Shown piece by piece: positions 12,676-24,820 of a stretch of 64,000 nt of DNA. The notes under the pieces were generated by a model that saw only the letters and a program-made list of their open reading frames with translations, was not told where the DNA came from and did not search any database. Position 1 is the first letter of the stretch, and every line of letters begins with the position of its first letter. Made by a program: the position numbers and the translations under genes. Source of the DNA: Sphagnum compactum (lineage: Eukaryota; Bryophyta; Sphagnopsida; Sphagnales); contig OZ234501.1 in the NCBI GenBank assembly GCA_965153455.1, positions 3,720,001-3,784,000 on the forward strand, in the 5' to 3' direction.

Positions 12676-12989
12676 TTAATTTCAGTCATAGATTCCTAAT
12701 TATGTATTTCATGGTCTATTTCATTAAAAAACACAAATTCCTTAATTTTGTACTTATCGTTCAAAGATATGTTCATCATATGAAGTTCTAAAATTAATAT
12801 TGTTTTGACCTTCGGATCTTCCATCTGTTCTTCTTTTTCATTGCCTTGCATCTGTGGTTTCTGTGTTACACAATCTTCATCTTCCACCTCCATCTCAAAA
12901 TCCTCCTCTTGAAGTCCACTTCCACTTTGTTCCCAATATACTAGTATTTGTTGCTCTTGTTTTTAAACTTTAGATTCCATGTATTTGTA

Positions 12990-15900
12990 TGGTTTGAGCT
13001 TATTGACCAACATGGGATTAGACTCAAACTTCTCAATTGTCACCAATAACACAGTGTTATTTGGCAACACATACTATACTTTATATGGTCCAAACCATTT
13101 CCTAGTAAACTTCCCTAGGTGTGATTTATTTCCCTTTGGAAACCACAAATAATAATCACAAAAATTGAACTACTTTTTTGAATTCTTTTGCTAACTCCAT
13201 AATTTTCTATTCCATTGCTGAATACTAATAGTTTTTAGCTTGCATCTTAGCCTCCTGCAACTTCTTTAATTTTGAAACTCTACTAGTTAAAACTCTCATT
13301 AAAAAACTATCTTTTTGAATGCCACTAGCAACTAGCACTATGTACTCTGTGGGCATCAATGGATGTAATCCATACACTAATTGATATTGTGTGTACCCTA
13401 TTGCTACTTTATATGTAGTTATGTAGGAAAATAACACTATTGATAGATGCTCATCCCAATCTGTTATATCTTCATTAACTTGGTCAAGAGTGTCCCAAGT
13501 ACCTCATTAGTGGATTCAACCTACCCATTCCCTTGAGAATAATAAATTGTAGAACTCACATGTTTCAACAGAAAATGATCTGTCAAATACTTGATAACAT
13601 CATTAATGAAATGAACTCCCTAATTTGTGATTATAGTCAAAGGACATCCAAACCTGGTTAATATGCACTCATACAAATTTTTTGCTATTATTGCTGTAGT
13701 ATTAATTCTTAATGCTCTTGCTTCCACCCACTTGGCAGCATAATCTATGGCTACAAGAATGTATTTGTTTCCTATATATCTGCTTGTTAGTTTAATTGGC
13801 CCCACAAAATCAAGTCCTGGGCATTTCATAAATGGGTCCTTTGGAAAATTTGTGACTAGTTTTACAAGACTTTGACTCGCCAATCCTCCTATTCTTTGGC
13901 ATGCATCACAAGATCTGTAATAATCATTCACATCTTTGTACAAAATTGGCCACCAACATCCCACATCCAATATCTTCCTCTGTGCGATTTTGGTTGCAAA
14001 ATGACCTCTTGATGGTCCTTCATGCAATTCTATCATCACCATCTGTGCTTTCGTAGTTGTCAAACATCTTTGAAATTTGTTGTTTTGGCCCATTCTGTAC
14101 AATTCACCATTCTTTGGTGTGAAAGGCTTTACTCTCCAGACTAGTCGTTGCTTCTATTGTACAAATAATGTTCCTTCAATCTATCATGTTCTCAAAAAAA
14201 AATTTACATCATTGAGCCATTTAGGTTCTATGTAAAACAGACTTGCATCTATGGTTTGATTAGGCACACCAGTGGGTTCTGTAATGTTTGGTATAGTCTT
14301 ACAATGCATCTGCAACTACATGGGCTCTGCCTGGTTTATACACTACTGTGAAGTCATATTCTGAGAACAATAAAAACCACCTAGTTATTTTCCCTAAAAC
14401 CTATGGTTTGTTGACCAAATAGACCAATGCCATATGATTTACATAAAAGACAAACGTATTACCTAGCAAATAATGTCTGAACTTGTGCAAAGTAAAAACC
14501 ATTACTAAAGCCTTTTTTTCTATTATGTTATAATTTTATTATGCTATGTTTAGAAGTCTAGAAACATACACCACCGATTGATCACTCTTCCTTGTCAAAT
14601 TCTGAGATAGCATAATTCCTATAGCTAGTAATGATGCATCTATATGAACATGAAACTCCACCTACTAGTTTGGTGATATCAATATCGATGCTTCAATATA
14701 CTTTTATTTGATCAACTCCCAAGCCTTCGGACACTCCTTTTTCCAAAGAAAAGTTTTTGTTTTTTTGGTTAGCTTCGTAATAGGTCCATAATAGCAACAA
14801 AGTTTTTGATGAAACATTTGTAAACTGTGCCATACCATTGAATACTTGAATCTCCTATGGATTCTTAGGTGGTGACATGTTTATTATTGCTTGTATTTTC
14901 TTTGGATCTAGTAGTTTCCCTTCTTTGGAAACAATAAAACCCAAGATCATTCTTGAAAATACCGTGAATGCACATTTGTCTAGATCCAAACTAATGCCAT
15001 ATTCTCTGCATTTTTGAAAACATAATTTGAGCTTCACCAGATGACTAATTGTCCATGTCACTGTACACTTTAAAGTCATCAAGAAATAACTTCATAAAAT
15101 TATCCAAATATTTTTGAAATGCTTTGATAACAACTTTTTAATATGTTGGAGGTTTATTTTTAACTCCAAATGACATCACCTTCCATATAAAAACTCCCCA
15201 GTTTGTAACAAATGCAGTTTTGTATTTGTCCTTTGGAACTATAAAAATTTGATGATATCCTAAATACCCATTTAAAAAGGAATATGCTTCATACTCTGAT
15301 ACTATGTTCAGAATTTCATTTGTAAAAAGTAATGGGTATAGATCCTTCTTTGTGGCTACATTTAATTTTTTGAAATTTATACAGATTCTTAGTTTACCAT
15401 TCTTCTTGGGTACTATTATGGGTGACAACCATGTAGCCTCCTCTACAGATTGAATGAATCCAACTGCTAACAATTTATCAATATCTTGTTTTGATTGTTA
15501 TAGCATAATTTGGATTTAATCTATACCTAGCCTGATATGCCAATGGTATAGTAATATCTAGTTCAATTCTATGTTGTGCTAGCTTCAGTGGAATCCCTTT
15601 GAGATCTTTGTATGTCCATGCAAAAACATCTTTGAACTCCTTCAATAGCTACTCCACTTCTAACCTTTCCTTATCTCCAACTATGCATTAATCTTCACCA
15701 ATTGTGGTTTTGCATCAGTTCCCAAGTTGAGCTTCATCAATTGTTGATCTTTAGTTAACGTCCATCTAGCTATCTACAATTCTTGTGCTTTGATTTTTGT
15801 TGGAGTTTCATCCACTGCAACACTCCCTGGTTGATGACTATAGTACATGTTCGGGTACACCTTATCCTCTAAAGTTACTTTTGGTTCATATATATTACCA

Positions 15901-16490
15901 GTTTTCTTCTTTTATGTGCTTTGTACCTCAAATTTAAGCTCTGAATTACTAGTTTTCACACTATTATCCATGATTTTCACATCTATGGTTTTCATAAATT
16001 GAATTGTCTTAGGTAAATTGATTGTTCCTATTGAGAACAACTTTGGCTCTGTAGCAAAGATGATATCTTTTTCTTCATCTGTGATACCATTTTGATAGTC
16101 GTAGCATAGTAACATTTCTAGTTTTCTTACTTCACCTCCCAAACACTTGGTGACTGTAATTATTCTAATTGTCCCACTCCCTTATATGGTAATAATGTTA
16201 CTCCCCTAATCATGTGCCATTTTAGCATCCCTCAACCATGGTCTCCCCAACATGGAATAATTATAATCTACCACACCATTCTAAAGTACAATAAATGTAG
16301 TTATGTAAGGAACATATATATTTAGATCTCTAATCAAACCCACTAGTTTTGTGGTTGTTTGATCTACCATCTTCATATTATATGGTGCAGGTTTAGGCTT
16401 TAAAATCCTTAACCTCAATCTCAACTATTCTATGATGATATAAATTCTAGAACCTCCATCTAGCAAAACATCCTCTATTGTATTCTTCCC
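12990..16490 (-). pseudogene. Gypsy pol: protease, RT, RNase H, integrase (decayed)
   Basis: Read on the minus strand. Near 16455 a DGGS motif fits the protease active site in the DSG position, followed by YSMLGRPWLRDAK. RT spans about 15480-14850 with VEEATWLSPIIVPKKNGKLR, then NGYLGYHQI, FLDDF (catalytic YxDD box, Y to F, near 15095) and LDLDKCAF. RNase H remnants follow at 14800-14200. Integrase covers 14102-12990: a zinc-binding H..H..CDACQR segment, then core motifs LDFVGPI and YILVAIDYAAKWVEA. Near 13600 there is HFIND and an STNE-type glutamate motif, and then a C-terminal block around FPKGNKSHLGKF (near 13125). Stops and frameshifts separate all these blocks, so no enzyme is produced. 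Confidence 0.85.
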
Positions 16491-16870
16491 AACCTATATT
16501 TGAATAATTGTCATATGATTATCTATTGTTATAACAATTGTCCCTACCTCTTGTATTGAAGAATTTGTTTCGTTGTGGTTACTCTGCTTAGATTCTGAGT
16601 TTTTTTTAGTTTTAGCTTCTACCAAAGATACTTTTTTAGTTCAAAATTATTTTAAGCAATTGTCCCAAGTTTAAAGTACAACTTGTTTCTAGCATCTACT
16701 TACTAATGTCCAAAAAAATCTTTTCTACTGTAATCAATTTTTCTTGTGAATTTACTACCTCTTGAGATTTTTGTGCTTCTACAAAAGTAGTATTTGGCAT
16801 ACCTGGCCAAGTTGTTTTCCAACCTTCCATAGATGTGGATGGCCATTCTGTTTGGGTTTGTGTTTTGAAT

Positions 16871-18710
16871 CTATTGAATTATCTCCACCATTAACTTCTT
16901 CAATTGTTTTTCTTTCTCCCAGTCAACAACATTCTTTGTTTTCCTTGGCTCTTTATCCTTGAACACCTGTTCTTCAGTTGCTTTACTCCTTGTTGTAACA
17001 TTAACATCCACCACATTCACGTCTATAGTGATTGTTTGTATCTTAGCAACAAGTTGAACTTCTGCTACTGTCATAGATTTCCCATGAAACATCTTTTGCA
17101 TCTCCGTAAACTTTGGACAATCAAACCACAAATGTGGCATGCATATGAAGATGTCTTTTGTGGTTCTTGACTTTGTTGTGCTGCTTTTGTGGCTGCCACT
17201 ATGGTCTACTCCTTCTTTCTGCATGTCTCCACATTGTAGTCATTCCACAATTCATGCAATACTTGTAAATCTTCCTTGTATTACTATGTGTTTTTGGTGG
17301 TGTTGTTTTTTTAATATTCTATGGTACTGAAAGTGTGTTCCTTGCTTCGATAGTAGTCATTCCTTCACACAACATCGTCGCCTTTTTATGTTGTTATAAT
17401 GTTGATCGTTTCATCCTTGCAATCACAATTCTGAGGTATGATTGCAAGCTTGCCCTAAACATAGTAGTTCAGAAACTGTCTACGATTGGTACTTGTAAAC
17501 CATGAGCCAACTTCTAAATCCGTTCATAGTAAACCTCCACCCTCTTAGTCTCCTCCTACTTCATGTTCTTCAGCTCCATGTACATTTGTTCATCATTATG
17601 AGTCTTCCATTGACATTTGCAAAATGCTTGTGTAAGCTCTGAAAAAGTATAGTTAGGAAATTTTGACATGTACTTATGGCACCAATTCAATGTTGTATCT
17701 TTTAGTGTATAGTTAAATGCATAAACGATATACTCTTCAAAAGTTTCTGCATTTGCCTTCATTGCAAAATTGAACACTCTAACATGAACATCTAGGTCGG
17801 CATCTTTTTTAAAGTCAAGGTACTTAAGAGCTACCTTGTTTGGCTTCACAACATGGCCATTTTTGTGATCGAAATTCTTGCAATTACAACAAATGGCTTT
17901 TGATATCCTCTTCTTGAATTTTCAACATTTGTATTTTTGTACCCTCTCGTAGCTATTGAGCTCATTGCTGGTCGATCTACAATCCTATTTACATGAGTAG
18001 TCAGTATCAGATTGGTAAATAGCATCTAGGGTGTCCCAACAATTTTAGTGGTTTCTGCTAGTAGATTTGAACTCCTACTCAAATTCCTTCCCACCAAGAC
18101 CCCGCCTGATCCATGACCCAAATTCGCTATAGACCCAATTAATATTCCAACTCTCACAAAATTTGTGTTGGGTGCAAAAATAGTTTCCATTCTTGTGGTT
18201 GGTATCATAGCATTAAGTGGTTGCATAACCTCTATTCCAGTAGGTTGTATTCGAATTTCAACAAATGCCACTTTTGACATTTTTGGTGAAGTTGAATTGA
18301 CTTGAGTTTGACAATGCCCCAATTTGTGGTTACCCATTAGTGTCCTCTATGTTGTAGAATGTGGATGTGAATACACTTCTAGTATCTGTTCTTAAACTAA
18401 ATGGATGGACAAATTTGTCGACTCTGTGGTCCCAATTGACCTCCCAACTCGATGCCTCTCAGTATGTTTTGAACTAAAGGAATTCCTAGTTCCTACTCCT
18501 GTGATTGATCCATTAATGCTCCTGCCACATTCTGTAACCCCACATGTTTAGCAATACCTACTCTGATGTGAAAAGGCACAAAAGGACAATCCATGATTGC
18601 ATGTCCTTCTTCCTTACAAAATGCATAGACTTTTGAAAGTAATTTGGCTACCTCCAAATCCACAAATTCATGATCCCTGGTTTTGGCTATGTACCTTGTT
18701 TGATCCAACT
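16871..18710 (-). pseudogene. Gypsy gag region (decayed)
   Basis: Three minus-strand pieces form a broken gag. At 18708-18493 a segment with FCKEEGHAIMDC (zinc-knuckle-like) comes first. At 17849-17556 is the conserved core, with DVHVRVFNFAMKANAETFEE, LNWCHKYMSKFPNYTFSELTQAF and YMELKNMK, typical of plant Gypsy gag (retrotransposon gag family). At 17224-16871 a basic linker contains VNVTTRSKA, a motif often found between gag and protease. Stops interrupt the frame repeatedly. A zinc-knuckle-like motif before the gag core rather than after it is unusual and could reflect a duplicated or rearranged region. Confidence 0.75.
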
Positions 18711-19601
18711 CTGGATTTCCTTGATGTGAGTATGATTATGGTACTTCATCCAACACATTCACCTATGCCTTTGCATATTTAGATGACTTTAGGTAATTTT
18801 CCTTAGTCTCCTCAAGCACATTGATATTGGTGATTTCTTCCACTAGGACCACCTCCTAGTCTTCCACTAGTTCATAATAATCTAGGGATGTAGACTATTA
18901 CACAAACCTAGATTGTATACCTCCTATTATATCCCTTCCTCAGCTAGTCATAGATTCTGGACTTGAAATTTCCTACGGCTAATCAAATACTACAAAAGTC
19001 CTTGTTCTGTCTTGATCTCTACGACTTTGAATGATAGATTGTGGCTGAGAAGTATATTGCACCCACTCATTTGGGTGAATATTCAACTACATCTATCTTC
19101 GTGGAGATCATTTGTAAGTATGTTTTCTTTAAAGACCAGTCCATACTTCATGCCTTACCACCTCTTATGGTAGAAACGACCTATGTCATGTAGATCTTTC
19201 TTCTATTTTCAAAACTCATTTGTCCAACATCAAATTCTGATATGGGGTTTCAATAATTCCTGCATACTCCTCTCCATTTTCAAGATTATCTTTTATTTCT
19301 TTTTTAGGACCTTGATAATTTGCCTCCAAATCTAGTTAGCGCTATAAATTCTGGGTCACCATTTGATCCATCTTGTTTCACAATCGTTCCTTTTCAAAAT
19401 TTGTAGATTGCTCTTTAGTCCTTACGACGTCAACCGCTTAGACCTTTCTAACATACCCTTTCTAAATTTGAATTGAAAACTAAACCACTTTTCTGAACAC
19501 CCTTATCTACAGTATAAACAATGAAAAATATAGAAAACCCTCTTATCCCTAACAAAATGTAGAAAAAATTCCCCAAAAAGATAATCACCAAATGGTATAT
19601 G
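18711..19601 (-). other. Gypsy 5' leader / upstream gag relic
   Basis: This interval lies between the 5' LTR and gag. It is weakly open on the minus strand (for example TNINVLEETKENYLKSSKYA near 18800) with many stops. I see no convincing tRNA-complementary primer-binding site beside the LTR, probably because of decay. Confidence 0.4.
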
Positions 19602-20221
19602 TGGATTAAATTTCCAAAACTATTCCACACTTACTATAACAATAGATTTGCACTACAAATATTCACACATTCACAATTTCTGCACTGATTCTAAACACAC
19701 ATGTCTGCAGTTCATTAAAACATTAGATTCATGGTTAATTCAAATAACCAAAATTGTACTTCAAAATACAATGTAGAAAACCATAAACAAAATTATAATT
19801 CATTTCATGATATTTTTGATACTACAAATAACTCAAACAATAATCTGAATATGAAAATCACTGCAGAAGTCTATACTTCCCTTGTTTACTGAAAACTTCA
19901 ATCAAAATACAACAAAGAATTCCATGTTCCATTGAAATGTAATCAAATAACAAGGTTAAATTTGTGGTATTAAAAACCAGAATCTGTAGTTTCTGCTACA
20001 AAGTTCCTACATCTATCTCCTTACTCCAAAACTATGTGTCTAAGAATGAATTTCACTTCCCCATAAATCCCACCTTTGAGTAGTCCCCAAATAACCATCA
20101 ACATGAATCAAAACTTTTTAAAAATTCAAAATTCAAACCGTTAATGTCCAATGATCAATCCCCATCCGTAATGCCTTATCCATTCAAAAACAATGTAATC
20201 TGCCTACTCCCATAACAACCA
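19602..20221 (-). repeat. 5' LTR of the Gypsy element
   Basis: Direct repeat of 4255-4827. In element orientation it runs from TGGTTGTTATGGGAGTAGGC to TTTAATCCA. It contains a block of about 55 bp (near 20009-20066) missing from the 3' LTR. The degree of divergence between the two copies implies an ancient insertion. Confidence 0.75.
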
Positions 20222-20459
20222 CATATGAACAATGTCTATGAAAAGCATGCCCATTTGTCTACCTCTTAAAGTACTTCACAAACTTTAACCTTTTTTTGGA
20301 TGGATAATTTTTCTTGAGGAACTCGGTGGATGTAAACAACCAAATGCACCATTTAAGCTGAATTTTTTGATGAAAACCATCCCCACATGCAAGAATGAAC
20401 TCTTAATGGAAACATTATGCATTGAAATTATGAAATTTAAAACACATTTTGGGAAAGCC

Positions 20460-21300
20460 AAAAACAAGATGTGTCCTTTGGGATGGACAATGACTGAGGG
20501 AAGGTGAGCCCGAATAAAAGACGTTCCCCAAGGAAAAAATGTGTCCCCAGGGATGGACAATAGCCAGGGAAAGGAAGTGGCGTGAGGAGAAGATGTGTCC
20601 CTAAGGATGGACAATGGTGAAGGGAAAAAATGTTCCTCTAGGAGAAGATGGACTAGTGAAAAGATCTATCCGTTGGGATGGATAATGGTTAGGGAGAAGA
20701 CATGGCTCAGGGAAAAGATGTGTCCCTGGAGATGGACAATGGCGAAGGAGAAGGTGGGCCTAGGGTTGAAGATGGGTGCTAGGGGAAAAAAAGATGTGGC
20801 TATGGAAAAGATGTTCTTCATGGAGAAAATGTGATCTAGGGGAGAAATGTGTCCCCAAAGATGGACAATGCCTGAGGGAAAAATGAACCCAAGGTTGAAG
20901 ATGGGAGCTAGGATAGATAGTGGTCAAGGTGAGGATGTGGCCTAGGGAAAAGATGTGTCCCTGAGGATGGACAGTGGCCAAGTGAAAGGTGGGCCCGAAG
21001 TTGAAGATGGGTGCTGGGAAAAAATAGTTCCCCAAGGAAAAGATGGGGCCAACAAGAGGATGTGGCTTAGTGTGGCCTAAAGAGAAGATTTGTCCCTAAG
21101 AATGGATAGTGGCCGGGAAAGAGGTGGGCCCAAGGTTGAAAATGAATGTTAGGAAAATATGGGAACATATGTTAGGAAACTATGGTTCCCTGGAGAGGAG
21201 ATGGGGCTGGCAAAAGGATGTAGCCCAGGGAGAAGATGGGCTGAAAAGAAGATGTGGCTTTGGGATGGACATAGGCTTGGGAAATCACGGGCTTGGGGTA
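20460..21300. repeat. Purine-rich degenerate minisatellite
   Basis: The plus strand is strongly purine-biased and repeats the phrase AAGATGTGTCCCT..GGATGGACAATGG about nine times, often followed by AAGGTGGGCCC..GGTTGAAGATGGG. The spacing varies, and two alternating sub-units suggest a higher-order repeat of about 120-130 bp. Long plus-strand open frames arise simply because stop codons are scarce in this unit. I do not regard them as genes. Confidence 0.8.
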
Positions 21301-22844
21301 AAAACCTTAACCAAGGCATGCTTGGTACACAACAAGGTTCGGGTCATTGGGGTCTGCAACCCTTATTGTTAGGATGTGTTGTAGACCATGTTGTATTTAA
21401 TTCATTATTCATGTTTAATGTTTGCCCCTGTTGCCATGCTCTTGAATCCCATTAGTAAGTTCTTGATGAATAGGGGATCCATTGAATTAGTTTCATAATG
21501 TTTCAACCTATGATGGAAAAGTTATTGAATATTGAACAATTTTATCATGAAAAAATCATTTAATCAAAACTAAATATTATTCGGGCACACTCTTGGTATT
21601 GTTGGAAAGCTTTCAATGAGCATAATTTAATGAAGGTGATTTGGAAAGTCTTTGACCTATGGTGTGGGAGTTTTTGGATTTTGAGGAGTTTTTTTCATTG
21701 AAAATTCAATTGAATTACGAAAATGGTTTTGAAATTAGTTGGTACCTAGTGAAGTTTTTTTCAAATTTCAAATGTTACATCATTTGCTAGCATCCCAAGA
21801 AATACTTAACATTAAATGGCAATAGATTTTTAAATCTATCTAAGCAATTTTAAAAACTAGTTTAAAAAACTATCATGAAACTCAAAGCACAGTCCAAATG
21901 TGGTGAAATGTTTTCAAAACAAAAAATCAAAACTTGGGATTAGAAAAAACGAAAATATTGCTACAGACTATTCCTTTTTTTTTCTATTTCTCACATTTTG
22001 ACGAAATTTTGCACCCAAAAACATTCTGTTTGTAACGAGTTCAAACTTCACACTTGGCCCACAGGCACGGGCTACAACACTAAATGCTATGAAGTGGGTT
22101 GATCATTGAACCTAAAATTATTATGATGCCATGAAGTAGTACTAGCTTACTTGATATTTGACGGTTATATGTCAATTTGTTAAAAAAGTGTGATCCGGAG
22201 AAAACACAGAATCATTCTCTCACATACAAATTGATTGCATGTGGTGGGGAAGGATCTTGAGAGACAATCAGACTCTCTCTCTCGGTGGAGGTCCCGGCGC
22301 ATCAGAATTTATTTGCGGTGGTACTATTATATACTGCAATCATATGGGAGTGGGTGGCACTGCTGCAGCAGGACAAACAACATCCTGATCGAGGCCGTGA
22401 CTGCCAATTCTTTTTTTGTCTTGAGTAGCTTCTTGCAAAACACTTTTAGTACTACAAGCTACCTGCATTGACGTTGAACGAATTTTTTTTCTTGGTAATA
22501 TATATATCAAACATTTCAGCAAGCAAAAATCACTCAGGAATGCACGCCCACCGAGCTGAAGCACAGCAGATACTTGCAGGTTCAAGAGATTTGGTGCTGG
22601 ACAGTTCTCTAGAAGTTTTTAACATGATGTCAAGAACTCTCTGAGACTTCTCTGCACAAGAGTCTAGCTGTTTGATAAAACACCCATGATCTGAGTTTTG
22701 TTGTTTACTGAAATGTCAAGCTTTGCTTGCTGCAACAGGAGATCATAACTTGGGACTCATTCTTCCGTTTTATAGTTTGAACACTAGTGGTCTAGTGACT
22801 GAAACAGCACTGCAGGGTTTGCAAGAAACAGATTCTTGAAGATC
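21301..22844. other. Intergenic region upstream of the PEBP gene
   Basis: AT-rich with no conserved coding motif. A possible TATA-like stretch (TATTATATACTGC) lies near 22323, about 520 bp upstream of the PEBP start codon, with CTCTCTCTC just before it at 22271-22282. These could be promoter elements, but I cannot place a transcription start. Confidence 0.35.
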
Positions 22845-24820
22845 ATGGCTACTAAGTCTAGATTTCAGAGTTTTGCCACCGTTGGCAGCATCAGCAGGAG
22901 CTGCATGATCATTTGCATGTTGGTTTTGAGCTTGTATGGAAATGAATTTCTTCCCTGCAGCAATGCTGCTCTTGAAGGCGACTTTAAGAGCTTTGAACCG
23001 GTGCCCGTAGGAAGTGGACAGTCACCGCAAGTACTGGTGTCTCAGCTCAGAGCTGGGAACTTGGTTCCTGAAGTGGTGCCCGCGCTTCCAGAGCAAGTGT
23101 TGGACATGCGCGTGGTGTACAATCAGGTGGGGCAGCCCATTGGTGCGCAGATGCGATTGGCTCAAACCCAGGCCAAACCCCATGTGGAGCTCTACGGCAA
23201 CAGCTTTGGGGGCGTTGCTGACAAGTACACATTGGTGATGGTGGATCCGGACGCACCCAGCCCTTCACATCCGACCCTCCGAAACATCCTTCACTGGCTT
23301 GTCGCTGACATCCCCGGCTCCACAGATCCTTCTCAAGGTGCATGCGCTTCTATTTCCTTCCTACTGTGGTAACTTTGACTGCATATTTTCCACAAGAATC
23401 CAGTGATTTCTCATCGTCTAGGTCTCACAAACCCGTGACCCTCTACTCTTTAACGCACATAATGAGAAAAATTAACACGTAGTGAATCCTTCGTGACTTT
23501 TATTGAGTTTCTTATTCCAAGACTTCTAACTGAAACTGAGAAAAATTCTTCCATCTTTTTTTTCTTAGATTGCATGCGGTACATGTTGGACTAGTTACCC
23601 CATCACTGAAAAGAGTTTCTTTTACATAAAACTCTTCTGAGGGGTGGTGGCAGCTTGCCTACTGCAAAGCTTGTCAAAGAAATGGATCGGTAATGTGTTG
23701 TGCACTAATTTGAGATTATTTTCTCGAGTATTTGCCTACAGAAATATGGGAAACAGGACAAGAGCTGATTCATTATATGGGACCTGCACCACCTGAAGGT
23801 CTGCACCGCTATGTCTTGCTTCTGTTTAAGCAGGTAAGCTTTCATTTTGCTCTTTGCTTTTGAGGTGGCATTGTTGTATAATAGGTGACATCGTTGTATA
23901 AATATTTCACACATTTTTAACAGTAACTTAATTTATTAGAATTTCAAATTTATGTCAAATAAGCACCCATTACATCAAAAGCGAGAAGTTTTTCATTTTG
24001 CTCCTTGCAACTTTTCAGGTGATATTGTTATATAAGTACATCACATATTTTCAATATTAATTTAATTTATTAGATTTGGACTGAACATGTCAAGTTAGCA
24101 CAGATTACACCCAAAGCCATATGAAACTCATTTCTGCTGCTCAAAGCAATGGGTCTCATATCAGCCTCTTATTCCCTGTTTCCAAGTCAAGAATGTCTCA
24201 TCATGTTTGCCTGTGTACTAAAGAATGTGCCCCTAGCAAGTTCAAGTTCATTCTGCCACCTAGTTCATCTCAAGTGCTCGCACTTCTGCCACCTAGTTTG
24301 TCCTTAGGGCTGGCCCAAACCCTACAAATGCACCAGGTGGCAGAACATGCCCCAGGGACCCAAGGGAGTTCCCTGTCCAAAACGATCATAGGTACTGAAC
24401 CGGGCTCACCATCATTTTGGTAGGGGGTTCGACCAGGGCCTGTTCCAGAGTGTAATCTGTTTCCCCCACTTTAATTTGTGGATTCCCATGGCAAGTGTGT
24501 TCTCACCATCGATTCACATTACAAGTGAAACCAATTGCATCAAAAGTGGAATGAGTGGATGGATGGCTGCCTTGTCCCACCTAGCGAAAAAGCCCAGGTG
24601 GAAAAAGTGCCTGAAAAGGACACCCAAACTGGTTGTGCATGCTTATTGAACTAATGCTAAGTTTGTGTATTGTATATGCCAGGAGCCTGGGCAATTATTC
24701 AACAAGGTGCCTGAAGTTCCTGAAAGCAGGGTGGCATTTTCACTGGCAGATTTTGTGAAAAAATACAATTTAGGCATTCCAGTTGCCGGCTACTATTTCA
24801 GAGCAAGGCATGGTGATTAA
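22845..24820 (+). CDS. PEBP-family protein with N-terminal signal peptide
   Basis: Three exons: 22845-23337, 23742-23833 and 24683-24820. Introns are GT..AG, the first in phase 1 and the second in phase 0, giving 240 aa. The ATG at 22845 has strong context (ATCATGG). Residues 1-41 look like a signal peptide with a hydrophobic core MIICMLVLSLYG and cleavage near CSNA, so the protein is probably secretory. The PEBP fold follows: VVPEVVP (74-79), the ligand-pocket motif DPDAPSPSHP (134-143), HWLVADIPG (150-158) and GLHRYV (184-189). FT, TFL1 and MFT proteins lack signal peptides. The pocket position that is Tyr in FT, His in TFL1 and Trp in MFT appears to be Ile (LRNILHW). The external loop reads HYMGPAPPEG, closer to animal-type PEBPs. 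The ligand and role are unknown, and I would not call it a flowering regulator. It is convergent with the ABCG gene. Confidence 0.85.

Larger units (their letters stand above)
5018..12990 (-). pseudogene. 3' accessory coding region of the Gypsy element, interrupted
   Basis: Downstream of integrase the minus strand stays loosely coding, in pieces, for about 4 kb once the nested insertions are removed: 12990-12045, 10376-8211 and 5756-5018. Visible parts in order are a repeat-rich stretch (12675-12525), a basic segment rich in K, R and E near 12100, an acidic Ser-rich patch near 10330, a 124-codon piece at 9950-9576, a Lys/Arg-rich piece at 9350-9051, and a strong coiled coil at 8516-8211. A further coiled coil lies at 5756-5547, followed by an acidic, Gln-rich tail near 5130. 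I do not recognise a known enzyme. Tat-lineage Gypsy elements are known to carry additional ORFs outside gag-pol, so this is probably one of those, but its function is unknown. Frames are broken by stops, so it is not functional here. Confidence 0.55.
4255..20221 (-). mobile_element. Old, nested Ty3/Gypsy LTR retrotransposon
   Basis: Two direct repeats of about 0.6 kb (4255-4827 and 19602-20221) enclose, on the minus strand in order, gag, protease, RT, RNase H, integrase and a long accessory region. This is the Ty3/Gypsy domain order. Every reading frame is broken many times by stops and indels, and the LTRs differ at many positions plus an indel of roughly 55 bp, so the copy is old and dead. 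It is about 16 kb because other DNA has inserted: a CACTA element (10380-12044) and GC-richer DNA (about 5765-8205). The LTR ends are TG..CA on both copies. I could not find matching target-site duplications or a convincing primer-binding site next to the 5' LTR. The combination of gag sequence, DGGS protease and 3' extension suggests the Tat-like side of the non-chromovirus clade, but the lineage call is inference. Confidence 0.8.

Noticed and set aside
20595-21455. ORFs of 79-98 codons in the purine-rich minisatellite
   Set aside because: Open because the repeat unit lacks stops; there is no conserved domain.
22836-22844. Start of the PEBP frame three codons upstream
   Set aside because: The codon at 22836 is TTG; the ATG at 22845 has a strong initiation context.
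22845-24820. Annotation as FT, TFL1 or MFT
   Set aside because: The signal peptide, the Ile at the diagnostic pocket site and the external-loop sequence do not fit any of the three classes.
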